A DNA stretch of 64,000 nucleotides. Source: UBA2705 sp963977105. GTDB taxonomy: Bacteria > Pseudomonadota > Alphaproteobacteria > Micavibrionales > Micavibrionaceae. Of this stretch, positions 17,902 through 26,573 are shown piece by piece. The position numbers were made by a program, and so were the translations under genes. Position 1 is the first letter of the stretch; every line of letters starts with the position of its first letter. The stretch spans positions 124,001-188,000 of the forward strand of contig CAXBNI010000002.1 in assembly GCA_963977105.1 (NCBI GenBank), written 5' to 3'. The notes beneath the pieces were generated by a model. It saw only the letters and a list, made by a program, of their open reading frames with translations, was not told the origin of the DNA and made no database searches.

Positions 17902-19299
17902 ATGAGAGAACAAATTATGAGATGGAAAAAAGCAGGTAAAGGGCTAATACGCGCTTACCTAACGCAAACAATTGGCGCATCTGCAGTGATAATCAGCTTA
18001 ACGATCCCTGCCATTTTAGGCTCAATGGGCATCGCGATTGACTCAGGGCAGATTTACCTTGCTAAAAAACGCCTTGAACATGCAATTGACGCCGCAGCCC
18101 TTGCCGCCGCAGGCTCATCATCACTCTCAGAGGATGAGGTTCGCCAGCGTGTTTATGATTTCATCGCCGCCAATTATGCCGATAGTAAGCTCGGAGATAT
18201 AGAAGACATTATAATCAGCATTACTGACGACAGCCTATCTGTCTCAGCTTCAGTTTACGTCAACACAATCTTCTTGCGTTTCATTGGCGTTGACACCGCT
18301 GAGGCATCATCTGAAACAAAAGTTGTCCGTGAGGTGCGCGGCATTGAAGTGATGATGGTTCTTGATGTCACCGGCTCTATGAGTTCCAATAACAACATTG
18401 CAGCCTTACGTACTGCTGCGACAAACTTTGTCGATATTCTATATGATCGCTCAAACGAAGATGACACGATTAAAATCGGCATGGTGCCCTATAGCTCTGC
18501 GGTAAATGTGGGGCCATATGGCATTGGCAAAAACCCTGATGGCAGTGATTACGGCGATCCTTTTGTCACCACCCCCAGCAGTGACCGTTACATAGACCCA
18601 CCATCTGATATCGAGTTTAACCAAAGCCGTAGCAAAGAGTGGCATGGCTGCGTCCTTGCGCGCGATAACCCAGAAGACACCGAAAATTCGCAAGCTGACT
18701 GGACATGGGAGATGTATCGCGCTTATTTCAATGATGCGACCAGCAGCAGCACACGCAGAAATGCTAATTATTATAACGACCGCTATGGTCCGAACTATCA
18801 ATGTAACGAGGCTTATGTTGTGCCTTTAACCAGTGACGTTGAATACTTAAAAAGCGAGATCCAAGATTTAGAAGCTTACGGCTTCACCTATGGTAATTTG
18901 GGTATGGTCTGGGGGTACCGGATGCTATCTCCTAACTTCCCATTTCAAGAAGGCGCGCCTTTCGACGACCTGATTTGGCAGAAAGTTGTTGTCATGATGA
19001 CGGATGGTAACAATACAATGAACAGCAGCTATAGCGCCTATGGCGGCACGCGTACACACAATGTGTCCGTATCCGATTTAAACAATAGATTTGAAGAAGT
19101 CTGCACCGAAATGAAACGACAAGGCATCCAAATCTACACAGTGACGTTCAGTAGTGGGGTTAGCAGCAGCACCAAAGGATATTACGAACGCTGCGCATCA
19201 ACCCCGACAAAGTATTTTGACGCGCCGTCACAGGATGATTTGGTCAGTACCTTTGAACAAATCAGCAAAGAGCTTTCAAACCTTTACATTACGCAATAA
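17902..19299 (+). CDS. tadG: TadG-like pilus protein with von Willebrand A domain
   Basis: A 465-residue Tad pilus protein. After a basic N-terminus comes the TadG-type membrane helix (GASAVIISLTIPAILGSMG) and AIDSGQIYLAKKRLEHAIDAAALAAA, characteristic of the Flp-associated TadG N-terminal domain. From about residue 150 there is a vWA fold with the metal site DVTGSMS (D155) and a later MMTDGNN loop; it ends with YFDAPSQDDLVSTFEQI. Such proteins are thought to anchor or regulate the pilus on the outside. GAGGAAGA precedes the ATG. Last gene of the run; no terminator is visible before the convergent LpoA-like gene. Confidence 0.88.
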   Translation: MREQIMRWKKAGKGLIRAYLTQTIGASAVIISLTIPAILGSMGIAIDSGQIYLAKKRLEHAIDAAALAAAGSSSLSEDEVRQRVYDFIAANYADSKLGDIEDIIISITDDSLSVSASVYVNTIFLRFIGVDTAEASSETKVVREVRGIEVMMVLDVTGSMSSNNNIAALRTAATNFVDILYDRSNEDDTIKIGMVPYSSAVNVGPYGIGKNPDGSDYGDPFVTTPSSDRYIDPPSDIEFNQSRSKEWHGCVLARDNPEDTENSQADWTWEMYRAYFNDATSSSTRRNANYYNDRYGPNYQCNEAYVVPLTSDVEYLKSEIQDLEAYGFTYGNLGMVWGYRMLSPNFPFQEGAPFDDLIWQKVVVMMTDGNNTMNSSYSAYGGTRTHNVSVSDLNNRFEEVCTEMKRQGIQIYTVTFSSGVSSSTKGYYERCASTPTKYFDAPSQDDLVSTFEQISKELSNLYITQ

Positions 19300-19310
19300 G
19301 GTTGCGCCGC

Positions 19311-20747
19311 CTACAAGTTCGGACGCATAAATGTTGACGGTGCATCTTCGACAACGCGTATGCGTCCGCCGCTAAACTGCAGCACAGCGAGGCCACGTTC
19401 AATCAACCCGTTAGAGTGAAAACGGAAAATACCATCAATCCCTGCAAATCCATTCGGGTTCATCAAAGATTCACGTCCAAATGCAGGCACGCCTGTTTGG
19501 TTTATGCCATGCTTCGCCAGCACAATGGACAGCGCCGTGGCATCATAAGCCAGCGATGCAAGGCGCGGCGGCCGCGTATCAAATAACATTTTATAACGGG
19601 CAACAAATGAGCTCCTCAACTTTGGTGACGGCGCGGCGAATAAAGCGCCCGCAAGGTTGTCTTCACCAATAAGTGAGGTGTCATCCCACAGCCCTGTGCC
19701 GAGACGGGCAACACGCCGCGGATCTAAATCATGATAAGTTAAAAGGTTAGAGACAGCGATAGCTTGCTCACTCCCCACAGCCATTAACACAGCATCAAAA
19801 GGCAACTCATATTGCGGTAATAGCTCACCTTCCGCATCACGGCGATCATCATACTTCGCAAATTCTCTAATGCGTAACGCCAAATCTTCTGCGCCGCCTT
19901 TAAAGCGCAGCACATCAACCGTGTGGATGCCATAACGCGCAGCTTCTTCTAAATATGTATTCACAACAGCCTGACCGTACAGGTCATCCGGCGCAATAAC
20001 GCCAACTCGCTTATATCCTTTTTTCGCGGCATGCTGCACAATGCGCTGCACCTGCGTGAATGGTAAGAAACCCATAACGTAGCTATTCTCGCTCGCCGTT
20101 GTCCAATCCGTCGAAAAACCAATAACGGATATATTATAACGTGCAGCGACGCCGCGTACGGCGCGCACAGAATCTGCAAATAAAGGGCCGATAATCAATG
20201 ACGCACCTTCGTTAATAGCTTGTGTCGCTGCTTGTTTTGCCCCTGCGGCTGTCGACTGCGTATCATACGGCGCGACTTCGAAATCAGCCATGTTCAAATC
20301 AAATAGTGCCATTTGACTCGCATTTAAAAAGGCCTGTCCTAAATGCGAGGCTTGCCCCGTTAATGGCGCCAGCAATGCGACGCGCACAGATGCCGCGCTG
20401 CTTGGCGGCAGGCCAGCGCCGCCTTGCAGGCCATAGTCCCCTGTCGGTACGCTTTGCGCAGACATACCAACTTGTCCATAATCCATTACGCCATTATATG
20501 GCGTGCCATGTTCGCCTTGCGTAGTGCCCCCTAAAACCATTGCGCCTTGCGTGTTTTGCCTCGCTTGTCCGGCAGAGGCCTGCCAGCCTTGTGGACGCGC
20601 TAGATCGCTCGGTGCTTGGCTTGCTTGCACATCATCCTGACGGCTAACTTTCCACGGATTACGATACCCTGCGGAGTTCACACAGCCGTTTAAAAACAAA
20701 ACAGCACAGAACATTAATAGTGTTTTTTGAAAAAGATAATTGCGCAT
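19311..20747 (-). CDS. LpoA-like penicillin-binding protein activator lipoprotein
   Basis: A 478-residue lipoprotein: signal segment ending in lipobox LNGC (C22), a linker rich in Gln/Ala/Gly, then a periplasmic binding protein type I fold (VRVALLAPLTGQASHLGQA, ASLIIGPLFADSV, YKRVGVIAPDDLYGQ). This is the Leu/Ile/Val-binding-like family to which the C-terminal domain of E. coli LpoA belongs; LpoA activates PBP1A from the outer membrane. The TPR-like N-terminal domain of E. coli LpoA is missing, as in other alphaproteobacteria. It is divergent from rsmI-yraN-BON lipoprotein, the same grouping as lpoA in E. coli. The ATG at 20747 is taken over the upstream TTG at 20753. Confidence 0.82.
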   Translation of the reverse strand: MRNYLFQKTLLMFCAVLFLNGCVNSAGYRNPWKVSRQDDVQASQAPSDLARPQGWQASAGQARQNTQGAMVLGGTTQGEHGTPYNGVMDYGQVGMSAQSVPTGDYGLQGGAGLPPSSAASVRVALLAPLTGQASHLGQAFLNASQMALFDLNMADFEVAPYDTQSTAAGAKQAATQAINEGASLIIGPLFADSVRAVRGVAARYNISVIGFSTDWTTASENSYVMGFLPFTQVQRIVQHAAKKGYKRVGVIAPDDLYGQAVVNTYLEEAARYGIHTVDVLRFKGGAEDLALRIREFAKYDDRRDAEGELLPQYELPFDAVLMAVGSEQAIAVSNLLTYHDLDPRRVARLGTGLWDDTSLIGEDNLAGALFAAPSPKLRSSFVARYKMLFDTRPPRLASLAYDATALSIVLAKHGINQTGVPAFGRESLMNPNGFAGIDGIFRFHSNGLIERGLAVLQFSGGRIRVVEDAPSTFMRPNL

Positions 20748-20823
20748 TAGCAAAAGCCCGATTAAAAGGTTAAGTATATATAGTCAGCAAACAACTCTAG
20801 CATTGGTAAATCAGCACAGCGTA

Positions 20824-21699
20824 ATGGTCAACCCCTCAGAAAATCAATCGACTCAGCACTTTATATCTGGCCTCTATCTGGTGGCCACGCCTATTGGCAA
20901 CCTACAAGATATAACGCTGCGGGCTTTAGAACTGCTAAAATCCGCTGATCTTATTGCGTGTGAGGATACCCGTGTTAGTGGTAAATTACTATCCTATTTT
21001 GGCATCAAAACCCAGTTAATTTCTTATAATGACCATAGCGATGAGCGAAAAAGAGATAAAATTTTGAGTGCCCTCGCTGACAAAAAAATCGTAGCCCTGA
21101 TGAGCGATGCGGGGATGCCGCTTATTTCAGACCCAGGCTATAAACTCACCAAAGAGGTCACCGACCAAGGCTATTATGTCACAAGCTTGCCTGGTGCCAG
21201 TGCGCCTTTAATGGCGCTACAGCTTTCGGCCTTGCCAAGTGATAAGTTTTGCTTTCTGGGCTTCGTGCCGAGCAAACAAAAAGCACGCGAAGACTTACTG
21301 CATGACTGGAAAAAGACGCAGGCCACGCTGATCACTTTTGAAACCGCGCCACGCCTACTTGCGACCATGCGTACAATTTTAGACGTCATGGGCAATCGTA
21401 ACGTCGCCATTGCCCGCGAACTCACCAAACGCTTTGAAGAAATCAGACGCGGCACCGCAGCAGACCTTATCGCCACATTAGAAGCTGATGGGCCGCCGAA
21501 AGGCGAAATCGTCCTCGTGATCGCCCCACCATCCGACACGGATAAAACCGAAATGAGCGCCGAAGAAATTGATGCGTTGTTAACTGCGCAAATGGCCGAT
21601 ATGCCCCTACGCGAAGCCGTTGATATGGTTGCCTCCTTATCAGGACAAAAGCGTAAAGAAATTTATCAACGCGCCCTTGATTTAAAAAACCAATCATGA
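20824..21699 (+). CDS. rsmI: 16S rRNA (cytidine(1402)-2'-O)-methyltransferase
   Basis: SAM-dependent methyltransferase of the tetrapyrrole-methylase fold that modifies C1402 of 16S rRNA. Family motifs are LVATPIGNLQDITLRAL, ACEDTRVSGKLL, MSDAGMPLISDPGY and LPGASA; the C-terminal part (about 250-290) has the small helical domain. The frame extends upstream to a TTG at 20740 that overlaps the divergent LpoA-like start; the ATG at 20824, giving 291 residues, fits family length and is chosen although its ribosome site is weak. It overlaps yraN by four bases. Confidence 0.95.
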   Translation: MVNPSENQSTQHFISGLYLVATPIGNLQDITLRALELLKSADLIACEDTRVSGKLLSYFGIKTQLISYNDHSDERKRDKILSALADKKIVALMSDAGMPLISDPGYKLTKEVTDQGYYVTSLPGASAPLMALQLSALPSDKFCFLGFVPSKQKAREDLLHDWKKTQATLITFETAPRLLATMRTILDVMGNRNVAIARELTKRFEEIRRGTAADLIATLEADGPPKGEIVLVIAPPSDTDKTEMSAEEIDALLTAQMADMPLREAVDMVASLSGQKRKEIYQRALDLKNQS

Positions 21700-22091
21700 A
21701 GCCCTCCTCTTTAAATAAAGGTGAACAAGGCCGTAAATCTTACAAGGCTGGCTATGCCGCCGAATATATTGCGCGGATGTTCTTACGCTTAAAGGGCTAT
21801 AAAATCATCGCTAAAAATTACAAAACGGGCGTTGGCGAGATCGACATCATTGCCAAAAAGAAAAACTGCATTGCCTTTGTTGAGGTTAAATATCGCAGTA
21901 ATAAATATGATGCCTTGCACGCCATTCCCATCAAGACGCAAAAACGCATATGTAAAGCAGCAGGCCATTATATTGCACATCATTCAGTTTATACGCAGGG
22001 AAATGATCCTAATTTTACACTTCGCTTTGACTTTATGGCCTGTGCGCCACCATACTATATCAAGCATATTCCCAATGCGTGGATTCTTTAA
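21696..22091 (+). CDS. yraN: YraN-family (UPF0102) endonuclease-fold protein
   Basis: A 131-residue protein of the UPF0102 family, which has the restriction endonuclease-like (Holliday junction resolvase-type) fold. Seen are the conserved G-x-x-AE near residue 20, GVGEIDIIAKK with its putative metal-binding Glu and Asp, and FVEVKYR. The biological role remains unclear. The start ATG overlaps the rsmI stop (ATGA), so translation is coupled. In E. coli the gene also sits between lpoA/rsmI and diaA/dolP; no diaA homologue is present here. Confidence 0.92.
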   Translation: MKPSSLNKGEQGRKSYKAGYAAEYIARMFLRLKGYKIIAKNYKTGVGEIDIIAKKKNCIAFVEVKYRSNKYDALHAIPIKTQKRICKAAGHYIAHHSVYTQGNDPNFTLRFDFMACAPPYYIKHIPNAWIL

Positions 22092-22129
22092 ATAGCCCAA
22101 CGCCTGTTTTCAAAAGTAAGGTTCAACCG

Positions 22130-22864
22130 ATGACGTTCAAAAATACAGCCCTTCTCAGCCTCACATTATGTGCCTTAATGCTACAAGGCTGCACAGCATT
22201 GGGCATAGCCACAGGCGCGGGCGCTGTTGTTGGCGTTTCAGCCGCAAGAGATGGCGGCATTGCGCAGTCTGCAAAAGATTTTTGGATCAGTACACAAATC
22301 AGCGAAGCATGGTTCCAATACAATGTAAAAACATTTGCTAAGCTTGACCTTACCGTTAAAAAAGGCCGCGTACTTGTAACAGGCATTGTCCAAGACCCTG
22401 CCCACCGCGTAGAGGCGATTCGCCTAGCGTGGCAACCACAAGGCGTTGAACAAGTAATAAACGAGATTCGCGTCGCAGAAAGCGCGGGAGTCAAAAGCTT
22501 CCTCTCAGATAAGTGGATCACCACACAAATCCGTACAAAAATTACGCTCGACAAAGAAGTACAGTCGATTAACTATACAATTGATACCGTACAAGGCACT
22601 GTCTATTTGATGGGCGTCGCGCATTCACAGGCCGAAACCAACCGCATCATTGAAATTGCCCGTACAATTTCAAACGTACAGCAGGTGGTGAGTTATATCC
22701 GCCTGATAGAAGAAATTGAAAAAGCACAGTGGGGCACAGAAACACCAACCGTTGCGCCGCCTGCAACAATGACAAGCACATCAGCCGCGCCGGCAAGCAC
22801 AGGCGCGCCGCAGTCATTAACCGCGGCCCCTATGCCCCCAGTTGAAATATACCCATTAAACTAA
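22130..22864 (+). CDS. BON-domain outer-membrane lipoprotein (DolP/YraP-like)
   Basis: A 244-residue lipoprotein with lipobox LQGC (C21) after a clear signal segment, then two BON domains: about residues 50-120 (ISTQISEAWF...VKKGRVLVTGIV) and 125-205 (ITTQIRTKITLD...VQGTVYLMGVA), and an Ala/Pro/Thr-rich tail. DolP in E. coli binds anionic phospholipid and supports envelope integrity. The frame is open from a GTG at 22079 but the ATG at 22130 has TAAGG eight bases upstream and starts the signal peptide properly. It follows yraN by 38 bases, as in the gammaproteobacterial arrangement. Confidence 0.88.
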   Translation: MTFKNTALLSLTLCALMLQGCTALGIATGAGAVVGVSAARDGGIAQSAKDFWISTQISEAWFQYNVKTFAKLDLTVKKGRVLVTGIVQDPAHRVEAIRLAWQPQGVEQVINEIRVAESAGVKSFLSDKWITTQIRTKITLDKEVQSINYTIDTVQGTVYLMGVAHSQAETNRIIEIARTISNVQQVVSYIRLIEEIEKAQWGTETPTVAPPATMTSTSAAPASTGAPQSLTAAPMPPVEIYPLN

Positions 22865-22878
22865 CGAGCCAAGGCCAG

Positions 22879-23721
22879 ATGCTTAAAAACAACAAAACTG
22901 ATTTACTCGATTTTTTAGCGCAGCAAGGGCAGAAGCCTGCGCAGGATATGGCTCTGTTTGAATGTGCGCTTGCATTCTCTGCCTTGCGCCACCCAAACCG
23001 CTCGCTCGCCCCTTATTACCTAGAAGTTGACCGCCTCGTAAAGGATGCACATAATATGCTCGCCCATCAAGGGTCTGATCATGCCGAGGCAAAGCTAAAC
23101 GCATTACAAACGGTCTTAGTTGAAGATAACAACTATCGCGGCAACGCCGAGCATTACGACCTTATTGATAATGCCGATATGTGTTACGTGATTGACAACA
23201 CAACCGGCCTACCTGTTGCACTCTCTATATTATACCTAGAAGTCTGCGAGCGTCTTGAATGGGAAGCTGAGGGCATTAACTTCCCTGGTCATTTTCTTGT
23301 CCGGTTAACAGGCAGCGGCCAAAAAATCTTGTTTGACCCCTTTAACCTTGCCCGCGTTACAGGCGCAGCCGAGCTGCGTGAAATCATCAAACATGTCAAA
23401 GGCCCTGATGCCGAGCTTGACCAGAGCTATTATCAGCCAGCATCAAAACGAGACATGCTCGTGCGTTTACAAAATAATATTAAAAAACGGCAAATCGCCG
23501 CAGAGGACTATGAAGCCGCATTAGATACCGTCATCGCAACAGAAAAAGTCGCACCTGATGAGTATAAGCTACTCCTAGACAAAGGTGTATTACAGGCTAA
23601 GAACACACAGAGTAAGGCCGCGATAGAAACATTAGAAAAATATATTAATCTGACGCCCTATGAACATGACCGCGCGGATGCCCTGATGTTTATCGAACAA
23701 ATCCACCAAGAACTTATATAG
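22879..23721 (+). CDS. SirB1-family transglutaminase-like/TPR protein
   Basis: A 280-residue protein of the SirB1 family (transglutaminase-like core followed by TPR helices). The core has the segment LIDNADMCYVIDNTTGLPVALSILYLEV, where the family usually has a buried catalytic-like Cys/Asn patch, and GINFPGHFLVRL with the histidine. From about residue 190 the helices AAEDYEAALDTVIA and AAIETLEKYINL look like TPR. Function is uncertain; in gammaproteobacteria relatives lie next to prmC or kdsA. Fifteen bases separate it from the BON lipoprotein gene, suggesting one operon with rsmI-yraN. Confidence 0.85.
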   Translation: MLKNNKTDLLDFLAQQGQKPAQDMALFECALAFSALRHPNRSLAPYYLEVDRLVKDAHNMLAHQGSDHAEAKLNALQTVLVEDNNYRGNAEHYDLIDNADMCYVIDNTTGLPVALSILYLEVCERLEWEAEGINFPGHFLVRLTGSGQKILFDPFNLARVTGAAELREIIKHVKGPDAELDQSYYQPASKRDMLVRLQNNIKKRQIAAEDYEAALDTVIATEKVAPDEYKLLLDKGVLQAKNTQSKAAIETLEKYINLTPYEHDRADALMFIEQIHQELI

Positions 23722-23769
23722 AGCAAAACAAATCTGGGTATAAAACAGCCCCACATCATAGACAGCCCC

Positions 23770-23798
23770 TTGCAGTGTACGCCGCAAATTCCTATTCT
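23770..23798 (+). promoter_or_regulatory. Candidate sigma-70 promoter for pal
   Basis: TTGCAG at 23770-23775 and TATTCT at 23793-23798 are separated by 17 bases, close to consensus in sequence and spacing. The start would be near 23805, giving a leader of about 50 bases before pal. Identified by eye only. Confidence 0.4.
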
Positions 23799-23857
23799 TG
23801 TTCTTTAGAAGACGAGTCTATCGTTTTATATATATTGTTATTAAGAGGACCATTTAA

Positions 23858-24379
23858 ATGTCATTTCGTCACTTTATCGTTTTAGGCCTAGTACTTACTG
23901 TTACAGCATGTTCTGGCGACACATCACAAACTGATCTATCTGTAAGTGACCGAGAAGGCATTACAGGCGCTGCAGCGAATGGCGTCAACGGCTATGATGC
24001 CGTAAACCTTGATGGACCAGCCCCAGGCACGCAGCAAGACCTTGTTGTCAACATTGGCGACCGCGTGTTTTACGGCTATGACCGTTACGACCTCAACGCA
24101 GAAGGCCAAGCAACATTGGGCATGCAAGCTGAATGGCTTAAAAACCATCCAAATGTAAATGTTACAATCGAAGGCCACGCTGATGAGCGCGGCACACGTG
24201 AATACAACCTTGCCCTCGGTGATCGCCGTGCAAATTCAGCGCGCCACTACCTTATGGCTCTGGGCGTAGACGGTTCGCGCATCAATGTTATAAGCTACGG
24301 TAAAGAACGCCCTGCTGTTCTTGGTTCAAACCCATCATCATGGGCACAAAACCGCCGCGGCGTAACAGTGGTTGATTAA
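23858..24379 (+). CDS. pal: Peptidoglycan-associated lipoprotein Pal
   Basis: A 173-residue outer membrane lipoprotein of the Tol-Pal system that holds the outer membrane to peptidoglycan during division. Lipobox TVTAC gives C18; residues 65-173 form the OmpA-like peptidoglycan-binding domain with VTIEGHADERGTREYNLALG, DRRANSARHYL and QNRRGVTVV. The expected FDxDxx of other Pals appears as GYDRYDLNAEG. AAGAGGA precedes the ATG. Normally tolQRAB stand upstream; here only pal and cpoB are found, with SirB1-like upstream instead of tolB. Confidence 0.93.
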   Translation: MSFRHFIVLGLVLTVTACSGDTSQTDLSVSDREGITGAAANGVNGYDAVNLDGPAPGTQQDLVVNIGDRVFYGYDRYDLNAEGQATLGMQAEWLKNHPNVNVTIEGHADERGTREYNLALGDRRANSARHYLMALGVDGSRINVISYGKERPAVLGSNPSSWAQNRRGVTVVD

Positions 24380-24434
24380 TACCCACATTTTGCGCTATAT
24401 ACATTACTGATCAAAAAAATATTAACGATTAAGA

Positions 24435-25391
24435 ATGTATAAGCACATGCGCAAGAATTTATTTATGAGCCTTATTATTATAACCGCTACCACCCTAGGC
24501 AGCGGTTATAGTTTTGCCCAGAACCTCGATCAACGCCTTGAGCGTATGGAGCGTGACATCAACACACTGTCACGCGCTGTCTATAAAGGTGAAATACCTG
24601 CGCAGCCAAACCCACAGATCGTTGCATCAGGCCCCTCGCTTGAAAAAAACTACAGCATTTCAATTGAAAACCGTCTTAGCACGATGGAGCGTCAGATTCA
24701 GCAGTTAACAGGCCAAACCGAAGAGCTCAACTTCCGTCTGGGCAAACTGCAAAGCCAAAACGCACACAATGGAAATACAGGACTTGCCCCGCAACAAGTA
24801 CCGCCAGGCCTCGCTTATAATCAACAGCCTCGCGCTGCGCAAAAAGCGCCGCTCACCATTAGCGATCAACCTTACCCTGCGCAGTCCGCAACACAATCAA
24901 ATGCGTCACCAAGCACAGTCCCTGCATATCCACAAGGCAATCTAACTACCGGCGCTGCGCCGCGTTATGCCGCGCAACCCAATATAGATAGCAACTTTAC
25001 CTTTGGTCAAAGCGACACACAGGATTATGATCGCGCCTTTGCATCCCTTAAAGATGGTGACTACGATTCTGCCCGTGATGGCTTCAAAGCTTTTTTGGAC
25101 ACGTATAAAGACAGTGACCTTACGCCCAATGCACTCTACTGGCTTGGCGAGACCTTTTACGTGCAAAAGCAATATGGTGACGCTGCGCGCATATTTGCCC
25201 AAGGCTATCAAGACCACCCAAAAAGCAATAAAACGCAAGATAACCTGCTCAAGCTAGGCTTATCCCTTTCAGGTATGGGTAAAAAAGAAGATGCGTGCAT
25301 CGCCTTATTACAATTGGTCAAACAAGGCACAAAAGAAACGCCCGTTATCAGCCGCGCACAGCAAGAAGCAAAGAAACTTGGTTGCTCTTAA
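24435..25391 (+). CDS. cpoB: Cell division coordinator CpoB (Tol-Pal system YbgF)
   Basis: A 318-residue periplasmic protein. Signal peptide to about SFAQ, a coiled-coil trimerisation segment (LDQRLERMERDINTL and LSTMERQIQQLTGQTEEL), a Pro/Gln/Ala-rich linker, then a C-terminal TPR domain (YDRAFASLKDGDYDSARDGF, NALYWLGETFYVQKQYGDAA). CpoB links Tol-Pal with PBP1B activity at division. The ATG at 24435 or the one four codons later could be used. It follows pal by 55 bases and its end overlaps the likely tilS start. Confidence 0.93.
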   Translation: MYKHMRKNLFMSLIIITATTLGSGYSFAQNLDQRLERMERDINTLSRAVYKGEIPAQPNPQIVASGPSLEKNYSISIENRLSTMERQIQQLTGQTEELNFRLGKLQSQNAHNGNTGLAPQQVPPGLAYNQQPRAAQKAPLTISDQPYPAQSATQSNASPSTVPAYPQGNLTTGAAPRYAAQPNIDSNFTFGQSDTQDYDRAFASLKDGDYDSARDGFKAFLDTYKDSDLTPNALYWLGETFYVQKQYGDAARIFAQGYQDHPKSNKTQDNLLKLGLSLSGMGKKEDACIALLQLVKQGTKETPVISRAQQEAKKLGCS

Positions 25392-26424
25392 ACACACAGA
25401 CAAAACCGACACGCCCTTATCGCCGCTAAATGATCTTGGCTTTGCGACGCTGATGACACGCTACGCCGCGCAGCTCGAACATGCTGATACGTTGGCCATA
25501 GGCGTCTCTGGCGGCGGCGACAGTATCGGGCTTGCTCACATGCTCCATAAATGGTGCGCACTTCACGATAAAACGCTACATATACTAACCGTTGATCATA
25601 AACTTCGCCCTGAAGCGGCTGACGAAGCGCGACAAGTCAAAGCATGGGTCGAAAGCTGGCCAAGCACAGCGCATTTTACCCTAGAATGGCAGCACGCAGA
25701 AAAACCAGAAACCCGTATCCAAGAATCAGCGCGTGCAGCACGTTACGCCCTGATGCGTGAACATTGCGCCACACACGGCATAAAAGCCCTCTTCATTGGC
25801 CATAACGCAGATGACCAATATGAAACATTCCTCATCCGCCTAACAAGCGGCAGCGGTTTAAAAGGCCTCTGTGCCATGCAGGACATGCAAACAGAACAAG
25901 ATGGGCTCTTTAAAATTAGGCCGCTTCTCGATCACAGCCATGCTGAAGTTTTAGACTATTGCCGCGACAATGGCCTGTCATGGGTTGAAGACCCCTCAAA
26001 TCAAGACGCACATTACAAGCGTATCCGCATTCGCAACAGCGCCGCCATACTCAGCGAAGAAGGCTTAAGCACCAAACGCGTCAACATGCTCATCAGCCGC
26101 CTCACTCGCTCTCGCGCGGCTTTAGGATACTACACAGACAAAGAGCTCACCCAGCTCACGGTAAGCCAATCAAACGCCGGGCATATCATCGACTTTGATG
26201 CGTTTAAAAACATTCCCGCTGAAATAGGCATCAATATTCTCAATCATATTTTATTTCGCCTCCAAGGCGCCGCCATGACTTACCCCCCTAGCAGTGAAAA
26301 GCTCGAATCCCTTTACGGACGAATAATCTGTGAAGACAAGCCGTTTAAAGGCGCGACGCTGTATAAATCTGTTTTTAAAATAAAGAATAAAACGCGCGAG
26401 CTACACATAACAAAAGAAACTTAA
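25378..26424 (+). CDS. tilS: tRNA(Ile)-lysidine synthase
   Basis: Attaches lysine to C34 of tRNA-Ile(CAU), allowing AUA decoding. The PP-loop ATPase motif VSGGGDSIGLAHML follows about 40 residues from the start, then VDHKLRPEA, GHNADDQYETFLIRL and WVEDPSNQD, all TilS hallmarks. The frame opens far inside cpoB at 25291, which is unlikely as a start; a TTG at 25378 (14-base overlap with cpoB) preserves the PLNDLGFATLM segment typical of alphaproteobacterial homologues, while the first ATG, at 25453, would cut it. Start therefore uncertain, function firm. The tilS-ftsH order is widely conserved. Confidence 0.93.
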   Translation: MVALKHTDKTDTPLSPLNDLGFATLMTRYAAQLEHADTLAIGVSGGGDSIGLAHMLHKWCALHDKTLHILTVDHKLRPEAADEARQVKAWVESWPSTAHFTLEWQHAEKPETRIQESARAARYALMREHCATHGIKALFIGHNADDQYETFLIRLTSGSGLKGLCAMQDMQTEQDGLFKIRPLLDHSHAEVLDYCRDNGLSWVEDPSNQDAHYKRIRIRNSAAILSEEGLSTKRVNMLISRLTRSRAALGYYTDKELTQLTVSQSNAGHIIDFDAFKNIPAEIGINILNHILFRLQGAAMTYPPSSEKLESLYGRIICEDKPFKGATLYKSVFKIKNKTRELHITKET

Positions 26425-26573
26425 AGCACCGCTCTAGATTTTTATGCGCCGTAATCTATTTTGTTATTATTACCGCTTTAACCTTGCATAAACACAGGAT
26501 AACTTTACTATGCTAGGGGCTTATTGAGCATTAAATTTGTTGTAAATAGTACACAGAAAAGAAAGATACACAC

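Noticed and set aside
25291..25391. Long tilS start inside cpoB
   Set aside because: The frame is open upstream but the region is the cpoB 3' end; the extra residues are not TilS-like. The TTG at 25378 or ATG at 25453 is more plausible.
26425..26573. Promoter before ftsH, including a heat-shock type
   Set aside because: TTGCAT and TATGCT are 19 bases apart, too far to call; no clear sigma-32 match by eye.
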